From Colwellia ponticola (lineage in GTDB: Bacteria; Pseudomonadota; Gammaproteobacteria; Enterobacterales; Alteromonadaceae): 64,000 nucleotides of DNA. Below, piece after piece: positions 18,520 through 27,772 of this stretch. The DNA is taken from assembly GCF_005885605.1 (NCBI RefSeq), contig NZ_SZVP01000001.1:372001-436000 (forward strand), given 5' to 3'. The notes under the pieces were generated by a model that was given only the letters and a program-made list of their open reading frames with translations, searched no databases and was not told the DNA's origin. Position 1 is the first letter of the stretch; the number at the start of each line of letters is the position of its first letter. A program made the translations under genes and the position numbers.

Positions 18520-18842
18520 GGTTATTTCCTCAAATACAAGCAAGTAGTATACTGCTTTGGTTATAGTCTTATTCGCGCTATAACGCACAAATAATAATAT
18601 CAAATATATAAAAGCACTCTAAAAGAACAAGCGTAAATAGGTTAATTACTGATGTTACTTGTTATGAGACTTTAAAGATTTAAAGTATAGTTTATATAAT
18701 AAAAGAGAGGGTATCATACCATTGGCATGAGTTTGAACCTTCCATTGATATGAGTTTGATCCTTAGTGTTAACGACGAGAAGAGATCAAGATTCAAGAGT
18801 GGATATTATGAGATAAGTAAAAGTAGATTAAGCTGTAAGACT
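18520..18842. other. Upstream region of putA
   Basis: A 323-base gap with no gene. It includes the putA ribosome binding site (GAGGAA, minus strand) and a tandem 23-bp repeat at 18719-18764. Nothing else was recognised. Confidence 0.6.
18719..18764. repeat. Tandem 23-bp direct repeat upstream of putA
   Basis: Two adjoining copies start CCATTG and end CCTT, sharing ATGAGTTTGA; they agree at 20 of 23 positions. The spacing of two helical turns would put bound proteins on similar faces. It lies 200-245 bases upstream of the putA start and about 80 bases after the stop of the GGDEF/EAL gene, so it could be a regulator binding site. No factor is known. Confidence 0.65.
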
Positions 18843-21452
18843 TTATGATTTTTCAATGATATAGCTGGTTGCGTCTTGAGGCGACATCGGCTTAGCAAAG
18901 TAATAACCTTGCCCGTATGCACAATCCATTTGCTCTAACAACTGCGCATCAACTAAACTTTCAATGCCCTCACCTACCGTAGACATATGTAAGTTGTTAG
19001 CCAAATCGACAATCGTTTTAATAATAGCTCTGTGATTGGCATGCTCATGAACATTACTAATAAACGATTTATCAATTTTTAATACGTCAATAGGAAAACG
19101 ATGCAAATAACCTAAACTTGAATAACCCGTACCAAAATCATCCAGTAGAATTTTAACCCCTAAATTTTTTAGCGCTTGCATATTAGTCAGAACAATATCT
19201 GCATTTTCAAGTAAAGCGCGCTCGGTTAATTCCACACGAAGGTTATGCGGCGATAGTCCTGTTCTTAGTAAAATATTTTCAATATCTTGCGGTAATGTCG
19301 TGCTAAAAAAGTGATTGGCAAATAAATTACAACTGACATACATAGCATCACAGCCTAGTTCATCTTGCCAAATTTTGAGTTGCTGACAAGATGCTTCAAT
19401 TATTTGCATATCAAGGGCTTTTATTAAGCCAGTATCTTCCGCTAATGGAATAAAATCATTAGGATAAACAAAGCCTCGCTTAGTACTTTGCCAACGCGCT
19501 AGTGCTTCAAAGCCTACTAAGGCTTGATCATCTAACTTAATTATTGGTTGGAAATAGGGGATAAACTCTTGCCATGCAATAGCCTCACGAATATCAGTTT
19601 CAAGACTTAAAGCATTTTGTACCTTTTGATGCATACTACCATCAAAAATTTCATAACGGCCTCTGCCCTTGTCTTTGGCATGATACATAGCCGTATCGGC
19701 GTCTCGTAACATAGTATCTGCATCATCGTAACGCTCATTACTAAATGAAATACCTATGCTAGTCCCGATATACACTAATTGGTTCTCAATAGTAAAAGGC
19801 TGTTGAAGAAAGTCAGTAATACGTTGCGCTACTTCAAATGCCTCTTCATTAGAGGATAGATCTTCAATGAGGATGACAAATTCGTCGCCACCTAAGCGAG
19901 CAACAGTGTCGTCATCACGAACAATGGTGAGTAATTCTCGAGCAATTATTTTTAATAGTACGTCACCGGCATGATGACCTAAACTATCATTAACAACTTT
20001 AAAACGATCTAAATCTAAAAATAATACCGCAAATGAAAAGGCTGTTTTACGTTTAGCACAAGCAATAGCGTGATTAAGTAAATCAAGAAACACAGTACGA
20101 TTAGGTAAGCCTGTTAAACTATCATGAGCGGCAGTATGCTGTAGTAACTTTTCAGCTTGCTTACGATGGGTTATTTCGTCTTCAAGGGCAAGTGTACGTA
20201 GTTTAACTTGTTGCTCTAATAATTCATGACTGCGGCGCTCAAAATCAGCTAACTCTCGACGTTTAATGGCGGCCGAGACATGGTTAGAAACAAAGTGCAG
20301 TAATTCAGCATCCTGTTGATTATAAGTGGTTTTATTATCATAACTTTGTAAAACCATTACCCCTAATAACTTACCTGCATAAATTAATGGTACGCCTAAC
20401 CAAGAATGAATATCATCTTGTGGTTTTTTGGTTATGCCTTCACGATATAAGGCCATCATTTCTTTATAAGTAAGCAACACCGTTTCACGGCGACGTAAGA
20501 CAAGTTCAGAGTAAAAGTTAGATAATTTTCTTGGTTGAAAATCAGTAATTAAATTCTCTGTATTTTCATCTACATAGTAAGAGAAGCTTAAGGTATTGGT
20601 TGCTTGCTCATACTTGGCAATAAAAAAGTTTTGCGCATTAATCAACTGGCCAATAATATTGTGAACCTTACTATAAAAAGTATCTATATTAAGGTCGAGA
20701 TCCATGGTTAATTCGGATATTCGATATAACGATTCTTGTAATAATTCAGACTTTTCTCGTTCGCGAATTTGTGCCATTAGTTCTTTAGTACGCGCATTAA
20801 CGGCATTTTTTAAACGTTGCTGATCTTGTAAGCGTACCATTGCACCAACAACATGTTGAGCAGCAAAGGTTAGTAAATTTAAGTCATTATCAGTGTAGCG
20901 TACTTTCTCATCATAACTTTGGACGGTAATCGTTCCTATTACTAGGCCATTTTGTAATAAAGGCACGCCTAACCAGTCTGTCCCTCGAGCGCCAAACTGA
21001 GTTATTTTATAATTATCAAATAATTGCTTTTCTAATTCAGGAGTCAATAGCAAAGGTTGCTTTGACTCAATCACTAAATGAGTCAATGAACCTTCATAAT
21101 CTTCATAATCAATAATGCCTGAAGGTTTTTCATCCTTTTCATCAATATAATAAACAAACTCTAAGGTTTCAAAGGTTTGGTCATATAAAACAATAAAAAA
21201 GTTTTCAGCCGTCATCAACGAGGCAATCGTTTTATGAACTTGTGGATAAAAGCTATCAAGCGCATTACATTCTTGTGATAGTTGGTTAAGTTCAAATAAT
21301 GCCGTATAACGAGCTTGCAAAGCGGCATTTTTTTTCTCGAGAAAATCGATATTTTTAGAAAGGTCAGAGATACAAGCATCTTTAGTGCGTATTAACTGCT
21401 CTGCAACCTTTGTCGCCTCATCATAATGACTCTCTGATTTCAAAATTACCAT
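18843..21452 (-). CDS. GAF-GAF-GGDEF-EAL cyclic-di-GMP signalling protein
   Basis: An 869-residue cytoplasmic protein. An N-terminal coiled coil (about residues 1-60) leads to two GAF domains of similar sequence (about 60-210 and 245-400; both contain FFI..YD/YEQ and WLGVPL). A short coil follows, then a GGDEF domain with intact ARLGGDEFVILIE and a preceding inhibitory-site RDDD at the correct spacing (five residues before GGDEF). The EAL domain is also intact (VGFEALARW, DDFGTGYSSLGYL, IKIDKSF-like LKIDKSFI, VGEGIE). It could both make and degrade cyclic-di-GMP in response to a GAF ligand. Its gene is single, with a 66-base gap to the small lipoprotein upstream on the same strand. The ligand is not known. 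Confidence 0.93.
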   Translation of the reverse strand: MVILKSESHYDEATKVAEQLIRTKDACISDLSKNIDFLEKKNAALQARYTALFELNQLSQECNALDSFYPQVHKTIASLMTAENFFIVLYDQTFETLEFVYYIDEKDEKPSGIIDYEDYEGSLTHLVIESKQPLLLTPELEKQLFDNYKITQFGARGTDWLGVPLLQNGLVIGTITVQSYDEKVRYTDNDLNLLTFAAQHVVGAMVRLQDQQRLKNAVNARTKELMAQIREREKSELLQESLYRISELTMDLDLNIDTFYSKVHNIIGQLINAQNFFIAKYEQATNTLSFSYYVDENTENLITDFQPRKLSNFYSELVLRRRETVLLTYKEMMALYREGITKKPQDDIHSWLGVPLIYAGKLLGVMVLQSYDNKTTYNQQDAELLHFVSNHVSAAIKRRELADFERRSHELLEQQVKLRTLALEDEITHRKQAEKLLQHTAAHDSLTGLPNRTVFLDLLNHAIACAKRKTAFSFAVLFLDLDRFKVVNDSLGHHAGDVLLKIIARELLTIVRDDDTVARLGGDEFVILIEDLSSNEEAFEVAQRITDFLQQPFTIENQLVYIGTSIGISFSNERYDDADTMLRDADTAMYHAKDKGRGRYEIFDGSMHQKVQNALSLETDIREAIAWQEFIPYFQPIIKLDDQALVGFEALARWQSTKRGFVYPNDFIPLAEDTGLIKALDMQIIEASCQQLKIWQDELGCDAMYVSCNLFANHFFSTTLPQDIENILLRTGLSPHNLRVELTERALLENADIVLTNMQALKNLGVKILLDDFGTGYSSLGYLHRFPIDVLKIDKSFISNVHEHANHRAIIKTIVDLANNLHMSTVGEGIESLVDAQLLEQMDCAYGQGYYFAKPMSPQDATSYIIEKS

Positions 21453-21518
21453 ACCACTTAATTAATTACTCTAGTATTGAAAAATGTGCTGATAAATCTA
21501 ACATTAAAGACTGAACAG

Positions 21519-21833
21519 TTATTGCTTAGTCTCTTCTTTAACCGATTTAATAACTTCTTTTACTTTATGTTTATTACCGCAAATAGCCGCTTGTTTTTCA
21601 TCGCGATAATAACGAATATCAATACAATTTTGTTGATAGCGTCGCTCTAACTCTGTGCGAATAAGGATATCGCCTTTAGCATTAATAATACGTTTATGTA
21701 ACGCTTGACACTCTTGAATTTGTTCAGACGCTAAAGTGATATCTTCACAGACATTATCAGCACTTGAACAACTTGCTAAGAGTGTAATGGCTAACAGTGG
21801 TAAAAATATTGATTTATTTATTAATTTATTCAT
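21519..21833 (-). CDS. Small predicted lipoprotein
   Basis: A 104-residue protein with a lipoprotein signal, MNKLINKSIFLPLLAITLLA followed by SC; the acylated cysteine would be Cys22 (LLASC). The ATG at 21833 is chosen over 21884 because it places the lipobox at a normal distance. The mature part has four more cysteines (NVCEDI, EQIQECQALH, NCIDIRYY, AAICGN), likely two disulphides, and a charged end. It resembles small conserved marine gammaproteobacterial proteins, but I do not recognise a family. It probably stays in the envelope. Confidence 0.7.
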   Translation of the reverse strand: MNKLINKSIFLPLLAITLLASCSSADNVCEDITLASEQIQECQALHKRIINAKGDILIRTELERRYQQNCIDIRYYRDEKQAAICGNKHKVKEVIKSVKEETKQ

Positions 21834-21973
21834 TAATTTAGCGGTTCCATTTACATTAAAAAACAATTTATTACTTTGAACCATTATACTTAAGGATGTC
21901 TAAATTGCGAGAGACTATATTGTTATTAATCATATCAAAAAGTATTTACTTTCATTGACGCTAAACAAGCCAA

Positions 21974-22696
21974 TTAACACACTATACTACTGACTTCACT
22001 TTGGCTTAACACCCTACTTTCTCCGCTTTTAAGCGACTCATCTAACGTTAATTGCCCTATTGAGTAACGATGTAAGTTAATCACAGGGTTACGAAAACGG
22101 CCAAACATACGCTTTATTTGATGGTAGCGACCTTCCGTTAATGTGACGATCGCTTGAAAAGGTGAAATGATACGTAAAGCGACTGGTTTAGTGGTTATTT
22201 TTTCATAAGGAAAGTACATACCTTGTGCAAAAGCCTCTATATATTCTGGGGTTAGTGGATTTTCAAGCACCACTTGATAACACTTATTTACCTTATGTTC
22301 TGGTGCGGTTAAGCGCTCAGACCAACGGCTATCATTCGTTAATAGTACTAATCCTGAGGTATTTAAGTCGAGACGTCCGACAATATGTAAATCATCAATT
22401 ATTTTTTGTTCAAATTGCCCACTCAGTAAATCAAGTACCGTTTTATGCTGCTCATCCTTGGTCGCACAAACAACACCGATAGGCTTATTGAGCATAATAT
22501 AATGTGCTGTCTTATTTTGCAGTACTTTATTATCCATCACGACATAGGAGAATTGGTCAACTATTTGATCAATATCAATAGCTAACTGTCCATCTACATA
22601 AACTCTTTTTTGCGCAAGAATCAACCGAACCTTTTTGCGATTAATTTGGCAAAATTCACTAATAAGCCGATCTAAACGTGTTGTATTTATAGCCAT
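21974..22696 (-). CDS. rsuA: 16S rRNA pseudouridine(516) synthase
   Basis: A 240-residue RsuA-family enzyme that isomerises a uridine in 16S rRNA. An S4 RNA-binding domain (residues about 5-60: TRLDRLISEF...AQKRVYVDGQ) precedes the synthase domain with HYIMLNKPIGVVC. The catalytic aspartate is Asp110 in VGRLDLNTSGLVLLTND. The C-terminal EGRYHQIKRMF..F.N.V..LHR is also in place. The close match of the central and C-terminal wording to E. coli RsuA (231 residues) favours RsuA over RluB/E/F. It starts 22 bases after the stop of the hypothetical gene upstream, so the two are probably one operon. Confidence 0.87.
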   Translation of the reverse strand: MAINTTRLDRLISEFCQINRKKVRLILAQKRVYVDGQLAIDIDQIVDQFSYVVMDNKVLQNKTAHYIMLNKPIGVVCATKDEQHKTVLDLLSGQFEQKIIDDLHIVGRLDLNTSGLVLLTNDSRWSERLTAPEHKVNKCYQVVLENPLTPEYIEAFAQGMYFPYEKITTKPVALRIISPFQAIVTLTEGRYHQIKRMFGRFRNPVINLHRYSIGQLTLDESLKSGESRVLSQSEVSSIVC

Positions 22697-22718
22697 AGAA
22701 TAACGCAGACCTCATCCA

Positions 22719-23147
22719 TTAAATAGCTGTTAAAGAATGCTTTTTCGCAAATAAATTTAACACTTTATGTAGCTTAGTTTGTGTAAAAATTGTCAATAGC
22801 TTAGGATGTAACGCCAGTAAGTCTATTTCCGAACTGGTCATAGCAATAGCACAACATACTTGTTGCTCAGCTTTATTTACACAGTAAATAACATCATCTG
22901 AAAAATGACTAATAATATATTTATTAGCTGATAATTGCTCAAAGCCTGCTTTACGCTGTTCGAAACTTTTTGGTGTTTCTAAGCTTAATGTAATCGATAA
23001 AACCTTTTCTTCATCACCATACCAATTTGCTGTTAACGCTTGAAAGTTAAACTGCGCTTCTAGTTTATTGGTCACTGAATGTAGTGTAGTGAATTGATCT
23101 CGTAAATCATCATTTATTTTAATCGTTATCGGTAGCGCTTCAGTCAT
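22719..23147 (-). CDS. Conserved hypothetical protein upstream of rsuA
   Basis: A 142-residue cytoplasmic protein that I do not recognise. It is mixed alpha/beta in character, with no signal peptide or membrane segment. Two adjacent cysteines (QQVCCAIAM) occur in the middle, and the C-terminal part (LLTIFTQTKLHKVLNLFAKKHSL) is likely helical. The stop is 22 bases from the rsuA start, which suggests co-expression with the rRNA-modifying enzyme. It reads in the normal codon style of its neighbours, so it is likely a true gene. Confidence 0.6.
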   Translation of the reverse strand: MTEALPITIKINDDLRDQFTTLHSVTNKLEAQFNFQALTANWYGDEEKVLSITLSLETPKSFEQRKAGFEQLSANKYIISHFSDDVIYCVNKAEQQVCCAIAMTSSEIDLLALHPKLLTIFTQTKLHKVLNLFAKKHSLTAI

Positions 23148-23364
23148 CTTTATAGTTACCCTAGTAGCAATAAAATAAATTATATGGTTATGTTATACCA
23201 ATCAGATTATATTATTAATATTTTTAGATAGCTGCCGATAACACTCTTCATAAGTAAAAAATTACAGATAGAACACGTTATTAGCAAGAAGTTTATAAGC
23301 TAGTTATCCCTCATTACTTCTATATTGAATTCTTTTATTATTTCTTTTTATACGGTACTTATTT

Positions 23365-26300
23365 ATGCATAACAAGCTCTATGGGCTGTTTCAATACTCC
23401 AACGAAAGTTTATTAGCCGTATCAGATCACAATCCTTGGTTAGTCACGTTATCTATCTCTATTGCAATTTTGGCTTCATTTATAGGGTTACAAGTGGCTT
23501 CACAGGCCGCGAATTCTGTATCATTTGCACGTAAACATATATCGCTATTTGCTGGTAGTATTGCGCTTGGCGGCGGCGTTTGGTCAATGCACTTTATTGG
23601 CATGCTAGCAGTAGAGCTATGTACCACAGTATCTTATCGATTCGATATCACACTGATGTCTATGTTGCCGGCTATTTTCGCTTCTTGGATTGCATTAAGT
23701 TTACTTACCCGAGATAACTTAGGCATCACACAATTAATGATTGGCGGCGTTCTCGTGGGCGCAGGCATAGGCACTATGCATTATGTCGGCATGTCAGCAA
23801 TGGAAATGGCGCCCTTACTTCGTTACGATTTAATGATTTTTTGCCTGTCTATTTTAGTTGCCGTGGTGTTAGCTATTTTATCGCTTTGGATAAAATTTGC
23901 CCTAGAAAGTATAGGTAACATACACGTTAGCACCACGACAAAAACACTGATATCAAGCTGTGTTATGGGCTCTGCCATTTCAGGCATGCACTATACCGGT
24001 ATAGCAGCAGCGCGTTTTGTATTACCACCTGGTTTAGAAATATCTAAGCAAACCAACGATATTTCTTTTTACCTCGCCTTAGGTGTTACTGTCATTACTG
24101 TGTTTATTATTGGTTTCGTGGTAGCGATAAATTTAGTTTTTAGACACAAAGATATTTCAGAAAAAGCCACTCAAAACGAGGTGCGCTTGCTGGCAACAAT
24201 GGATACAGCTGTAGATGGTATTATTACGATTGACGCTTCAGGCATTATTATCAGCGTTAATAAAGCGGTCACTTTAATGCTAGGTTGGCAAGAAGCTGAG
24301 CTGCTTAATAATAATGTTAACATGATAGTACCTGTGCCTTTCAAGCATAATCATGACCAGTATATTCAAAATTATTTGCAAACACGTAGCGCCAAAATAA
24401 TTGGCACTGGACGCGAGGTAGAAGCAATCACTAAAAATGGCGATAAAATCCCTGTACGCCTTGGTATTGGTCATGTCGAACTAAATAAGAAGCATATGTT
24501 TGTCGCTTTTATTTCTGACTTACGTGATAAACATAAAATGGAAGCTGAGTTACGTAATAATGAAGCAAGGTTTCGCTCTTTACTCACTAACATACCGGGC
24601 ATTGCTTACCGATGTTTAGATATACCTGGTTGGCCTAACTCTTATGTTAATGACGAAGTTGAAAAAGTTATTGGCTACCCAGCTAGTGATTTTTTACTAC
24701 CTAACCCTAAACGCAGTTTAGGAGACTTTGTTCACCCCGAAGATAGGACCATTATCGAACAAACCAATTTACGCCACCCCGATGGTTATAAAATGGAGTT
24801 TAGGTTTATTGACCGTCATGGCGTTATAAAATGGATGCTAGGCTACGGTAGGGCAATGAAATGCGAAACCAGCAACGACTATTATTTAGACGGTTTCATG
24901 ATGGATATTAGCGATCGTAAACAAATGGAATCTGACGTCATTGCGGCCAAAAACAAAGCAGAAAAAGCAGTAGAAACTCGCTCAGCATTTTTGGCTAATA
25001 TGAGCCATGAAATCCGTACACCAATGAATGCTGTTATCGGTTTTAGTGATATTTTACTCGATGACGAGCTAAGTGCAAGCCAGCGTAAATACCTTAACAC
25101 TATTAATCAATCCGCTAAATCATTGTTGCATATTCTTAATGATATATTAGACAGTGCTAAGCTAGAAAAAGGTAAATTTCAACTTGAATATCGTGACTTT
25201 TCGTTAGTCGAAGAAGTCGATGCTGTGGTATCTACTTTATGGCTACAGTCGCAAAATAAAGGCTTAACGCTTGATCTTAATATTCATGCTAAGGTTCAGG
25301 GGTACTTCAATGGTGCTCCAGACAGAATTAGACAAATATTAACGAACTTACTCGGGAATGCCATCAAGTTTACCGAGCAGGGAAAAATCACGATTAACAT
25401 CAGCCCCGAAAATACCGATAATATAGATAATATAGATAACTATTTAGTTAAATTCGTCATTAAAGATACAGGCATAGGTATTGCGCAGTCTCAGTTAAAC
25501 ACTATATTTGATGCTTTTTTACAAGCTGATGAATCAATGAGTAGACGTTTTGGTGGTACTGGGCTAGGCACTACTATCAGTAAGCAGCTAGTCGAGTTAA
25601 TGCACGGTAAGATAACCGCAACCAGTGTTGAAGGACAAGGCTCTGAATTTACTTTTACCATTCCGCTAACCCCCATAGTACGCACGAGTGAAGTAGTGCA
25701 AATGCAAAGTCATCAAAAACTACCGAAGCTGCATGTACTGATTGTTGATGATATTGATCAAAACATTAATTTACTCACCTTACTATTAAAACGTAAGGGC
25801 CATGAAGTTTTAGAGGCAAGAGATGGCGAACAAGCTCTACTACAAATGCAAAAAAACACCGTCGATTTAGTGTTAATGGACATTCAAATGCCGGTAATGG
25901 ATGGCTTAACAGCGGCTAAAGCTCGTAGAGAATTTGAACGTAGCAACGGTCTTAAGCACTTACCTATTATTGCCCTTACCGCCAGCGTACTGCCGCAAGA
26001 CAAGTTTTCTGCCGAGCAGGCAGGTATGGATGGTTTTGCTAACAAGCCTATTGATATGGAACAATTAAACAAAGAAATTGCTAGCGTATTAAATATTAAC
26101 AACCTAGCAACCAATACAATAGCAGCAGTTGATAAATCAACCTTAAAAATTGATATCGACACTGGTATTGGCTTATGGGGCTCTAAAACCAACCTTTTTG
26201 TTGAAATAAACCGCTTTATTAACAACTCAGCAACAGAAATTATCAATTTAAAACAACTTATAACACCACTAGCAATACCACAGCTACGCAAAGCAGCCCA

Positions 26301-26736
26301 TAAATTTAAAGGGAGCACTGGTAATCTAGCATTGAATCGTTTGATGGTTATGTTTAACGAGCTAGAGTTGTCATGTGAAAGTCAAGAGATGGCTACCATT
26401 GAATTCACAATAGAAAAAATTATCCTTGAGTTTGATCACATTAAACAGTGTGTCCATAAAATGAATGATAGCGAAAGTGAAATGATTAAAAGTGATAACT
26501 TAGCAAATCAAGTTACTCTCAGTAACGCAATTGACATTTTACAACAACTTAAACAGTATGTGAGTGATAATCAGTTTGATGAAGCACTGTTAAATAAACT
26601 CGAAAATCTCGTTCCATTAAAACCAAATAAAATAAATGCGATCCTCAATGCCTGCAATAATTTTGAATTTTCACAGGCGGGTGAATTAATCACGCTATTA
26701 ATTAAACAATTGCAAGCAGAACAGAAAAAAAGGTAA
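23365..26736 (+). CDS. MHYT-PAS-PAS hybrid sensor histidine kinase with receiver and HPt domains
   Basis: An 1123-residue membrane kinase. The N-terminal MHYT sensor (about residues 20-245) has about seven membrane segments and the three repeats WSMHFIGML, GTMHYVGMSAMEM and SGMHYTGIAAARF, thought to bind a metal, oxygen, CO or NO. Two PAS domains follow (about 265-390 and 395-520). Then come a HisKA domain with phospho-His548 (NMSHEIRTPMNAVIGF) and an ATPase domain (N box LLGNAIKFTE, GIGIA, GGTGLGT). A receiver domain with Asp839 (LVLMDIQMPVMDG) is next, and an HPt domain with His979 (AAHKFKGSTGNL) lies near the C-terminus. The complete phosphorelay can pass phosphate onward. The HD-GYP regulator follows within 10 bases of the stop and is its obvious output. 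Confidence 0.93.
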   Translation: MHNKLYGLFQYSNESLLAVSDHNPWLVTLSISIAILASFIGLQVASQAANSVSFARKHISLFAGSIALGGGVWSMHFIGMLAVELCTTVSYRFDITLMSMLPAIFASWIALSLLTRDNLGITQLMIGGVLVGAGIGTMHYVGMSAMEMAPLLRYDLMIFCLSILVAVVLAILSLWIKFALESIGNIHVSTTTKTLISSCVMGSAISGMHYTGIAAARFVLPPGLEISKQTNDISFYLALGVTVITVFIIGFVVAINLVFRHKDISEKATQNEVRLLATMDTAVDGIITIDASGIIISVNKAVTLMLGWQEAELLNNNVNMIVPVPFKHNHDQYIQNYLQTRSAKIIGTGREVEAITKNGDKIPVRLGIGHVELNKKHMFVAFISDLRDKHKMEAELRNNEARFRSLLTNIPGIAYRCLDIPGWPNSYVNDEVEKVIGYPASDFLLPNPKRSLGDFVHPEDRTIIEQTNLRHPDGYKMEFRFIDRHGVIKWMLGYGRAMKCETSNDYYLDGFMMDISDRKQMESDVIAAKNKAEKAVETRSAFLANMSHEIRTPMNAVIGFSDILLDDELSASQRKYLNTINQSAKSLLHILNDILDSAKLEKGKFQLEYRDFSLVEEVDAVVSTLWLQSQNKGLTLDLNIHAKVQGYFNGAPDRIRQILTNLLGNAIKFTEQGKITINISPENTDNIDNIDNYLVKFVIKDTGIGIAQSQLNTIFDAFLQADESMSRRFGGTGLGTTISKQLVELMHGKITATSVEGQGSEFTFTIPLTPIVRTSEVVQMQSHQKLPKLHVLIVDDIDQNINLLTLLLKRKGHEVLEARDGEQALLQMQKNTVDLVLMDIQMPVMDGLTAAKARREFERSNGLKHLPIIALTASVLPQDKFSAEQAGMDGFANKPIDMEQLNKEIASVLNINNLATNTIAAVDKSTLKIDIDTGIGLWGSKTNLFVEINRFINNSATEIINLKQLITPLAIPQLRKAAHKFKGSTGNLALNRLMVMFNELELSCESQEMATIEFTIEKIILEFDHIKQCVHKMNDSESEMIKSDNLANQVTLSNAIDILQQLKQYVSDNQFDEALLNKLENLVPLKPNKINAILNACNNFEFSQAGELITLLIKQLQAEQKKR

Positions 26737-26746
26737 GTTGAGTAAT

Positions 26747-27730
26747 ATGCTAAAAAGTAAACAGAATATTTTAATTGTTGATGATGAACCTACCAACTTA
26801 CGTATCCTCAACCAAATACTAAATGATACCTACAAGTTAATTTTTGCCAAAAGCGGTCAAGAAGCCTTACGTTTAGTAGAAAAAGAACTACCTGATTTAA
26901 TTTTACTTGATGTCATGATGCCACAGATGACTGGTTATGAGGTTTGCCAGCGCCTTAAAGAACACCCGCGATATAAAATGATCCCCATTATTTTTGTTAC
27001 CGCATTAAACGATGCTGATGATGAAGCAAAAGGCTTAAACCTTGGTGCGGTAGATTATATTTCTAAACCCATTTCACCCGCAGTGGTAAAAGCACGGGTA
27101 AAAACACATTTGTCGCTCGTTGATGTTGAAGAGCTAAGACGTACACGCTTACAAATTATTCAACGCCTAGGCAAAGCCTCTGAATATAAAGATAATGAAA
27201 CCGGCATGCACGTGATGCGTATGAGCCATTACTCCCGCGTTATTGCTTTGGCCTATGGTTTTTCTAAAGCAGAAGCAGATAATTTGTTTAATGCCGCACC
27301 AATGCACGATATTGGTAAAATAGGTATTCCCGACAGCATTATGCTAAAACCGGGCAAACTTACTGATGAAGAGTTTTTAATAATGAAAACGCACCCCGAG
27401 ATAGGGGCTGAAATTTTAGGTGAGTCTGACTCTGATTTAATTGCCTTAGCCAAGTTAGTCTCATTAACCCACCATGAAAAATGGGATGGCAGCGGTTACC
27501 CCAACCAACTTAAAGGTGAAAGTATTCCTATTGAAGGACGAATAGTCGCACTAGCTGATGTGTTTGATGCCTTAACCAGTGTTAGGCCTTATAAAAATGC
27601 TTGGACAGTTGACGACGCGGTAAGTTTTATTCAACAACAAAAAGGACTTCACTTTGACCCAAATTTGGTTGACTGTTTTGTACAGCAGCTAGCACAAGTC
27701 CTTGAAATAAAAGAGCGCTGGAAAGACTAA
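26747..27730 (+). CDS. HD-GYP response regulator (cyclic-di-GMP phosphodiesterase)
   Basis: A 327-residue two-domain regulator. The receiver domain has Asp55 (LILLDVMMPQMTGYEV), the acidic pair in IVDDEP and the conserved lysine in YISKP. A short helical linker leads to the HD-GYP domain, with the HD pair at 187-188 (MHDIGKIGIPDSIM) and the HHEKWDGSGYP signature, both intact, so it should hydrolyse cyclic-di-GMP. The ATG at 26747 is preferred; a TTG at 26738 would add three residues. AGGTAAG sits just upstream, overlapping the stop of the hybrid kinase, so the two are translationally linked. It converges with the DUF1254 gene 42 bases downstream. Confidence 0.92.
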   Translation: MLKSKQNILIVDDEPTNLRILNQILNDTYKLIFAKSGQEALRLVEKELPDLILLDVMMPQMTGYEVCQRLKEHPRYKMIPIIFVTALNDADDEAKGLNLGAVDYISKPISPAVVKARVKTHLSLVDVEELRRTRLQIIQRLGKASEYKDNETGMHVMRMSHYSRVIALAYGFSKAEADNLFNAAPMHDIGKIGIPDSIMLKPGKLTDEEFLIMKTHPEIGAEILGESDSDLIALAKLVSLTHHEKWDGSGYPNQLKGESIPIEGRIVALADVFDALTSVRPYKNAWTVDDAVSFIQQQKGLHFDPNLVDCFVQQLAQVLEIKERWKD

Positions 27731-27772
27731 ATCTCAAACAGTCATTTCAGCGCTACACTAACCGGCTAATGA

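Noticed and set aside
23195-23215. ATACCAATCAGATTAT, like one arm of the ATACCA repeat family
   Set aside because: No matching inverted arm is close by, so it cannot be called an element.
25416-25440. Two and a half copies of GATAATATA within the hybrid kinase gene
   Set aside because: It encodes an Asn-Ile-Asp repeat in a loop of the ATPase domain and keeps the frame; likely harmless slippage.
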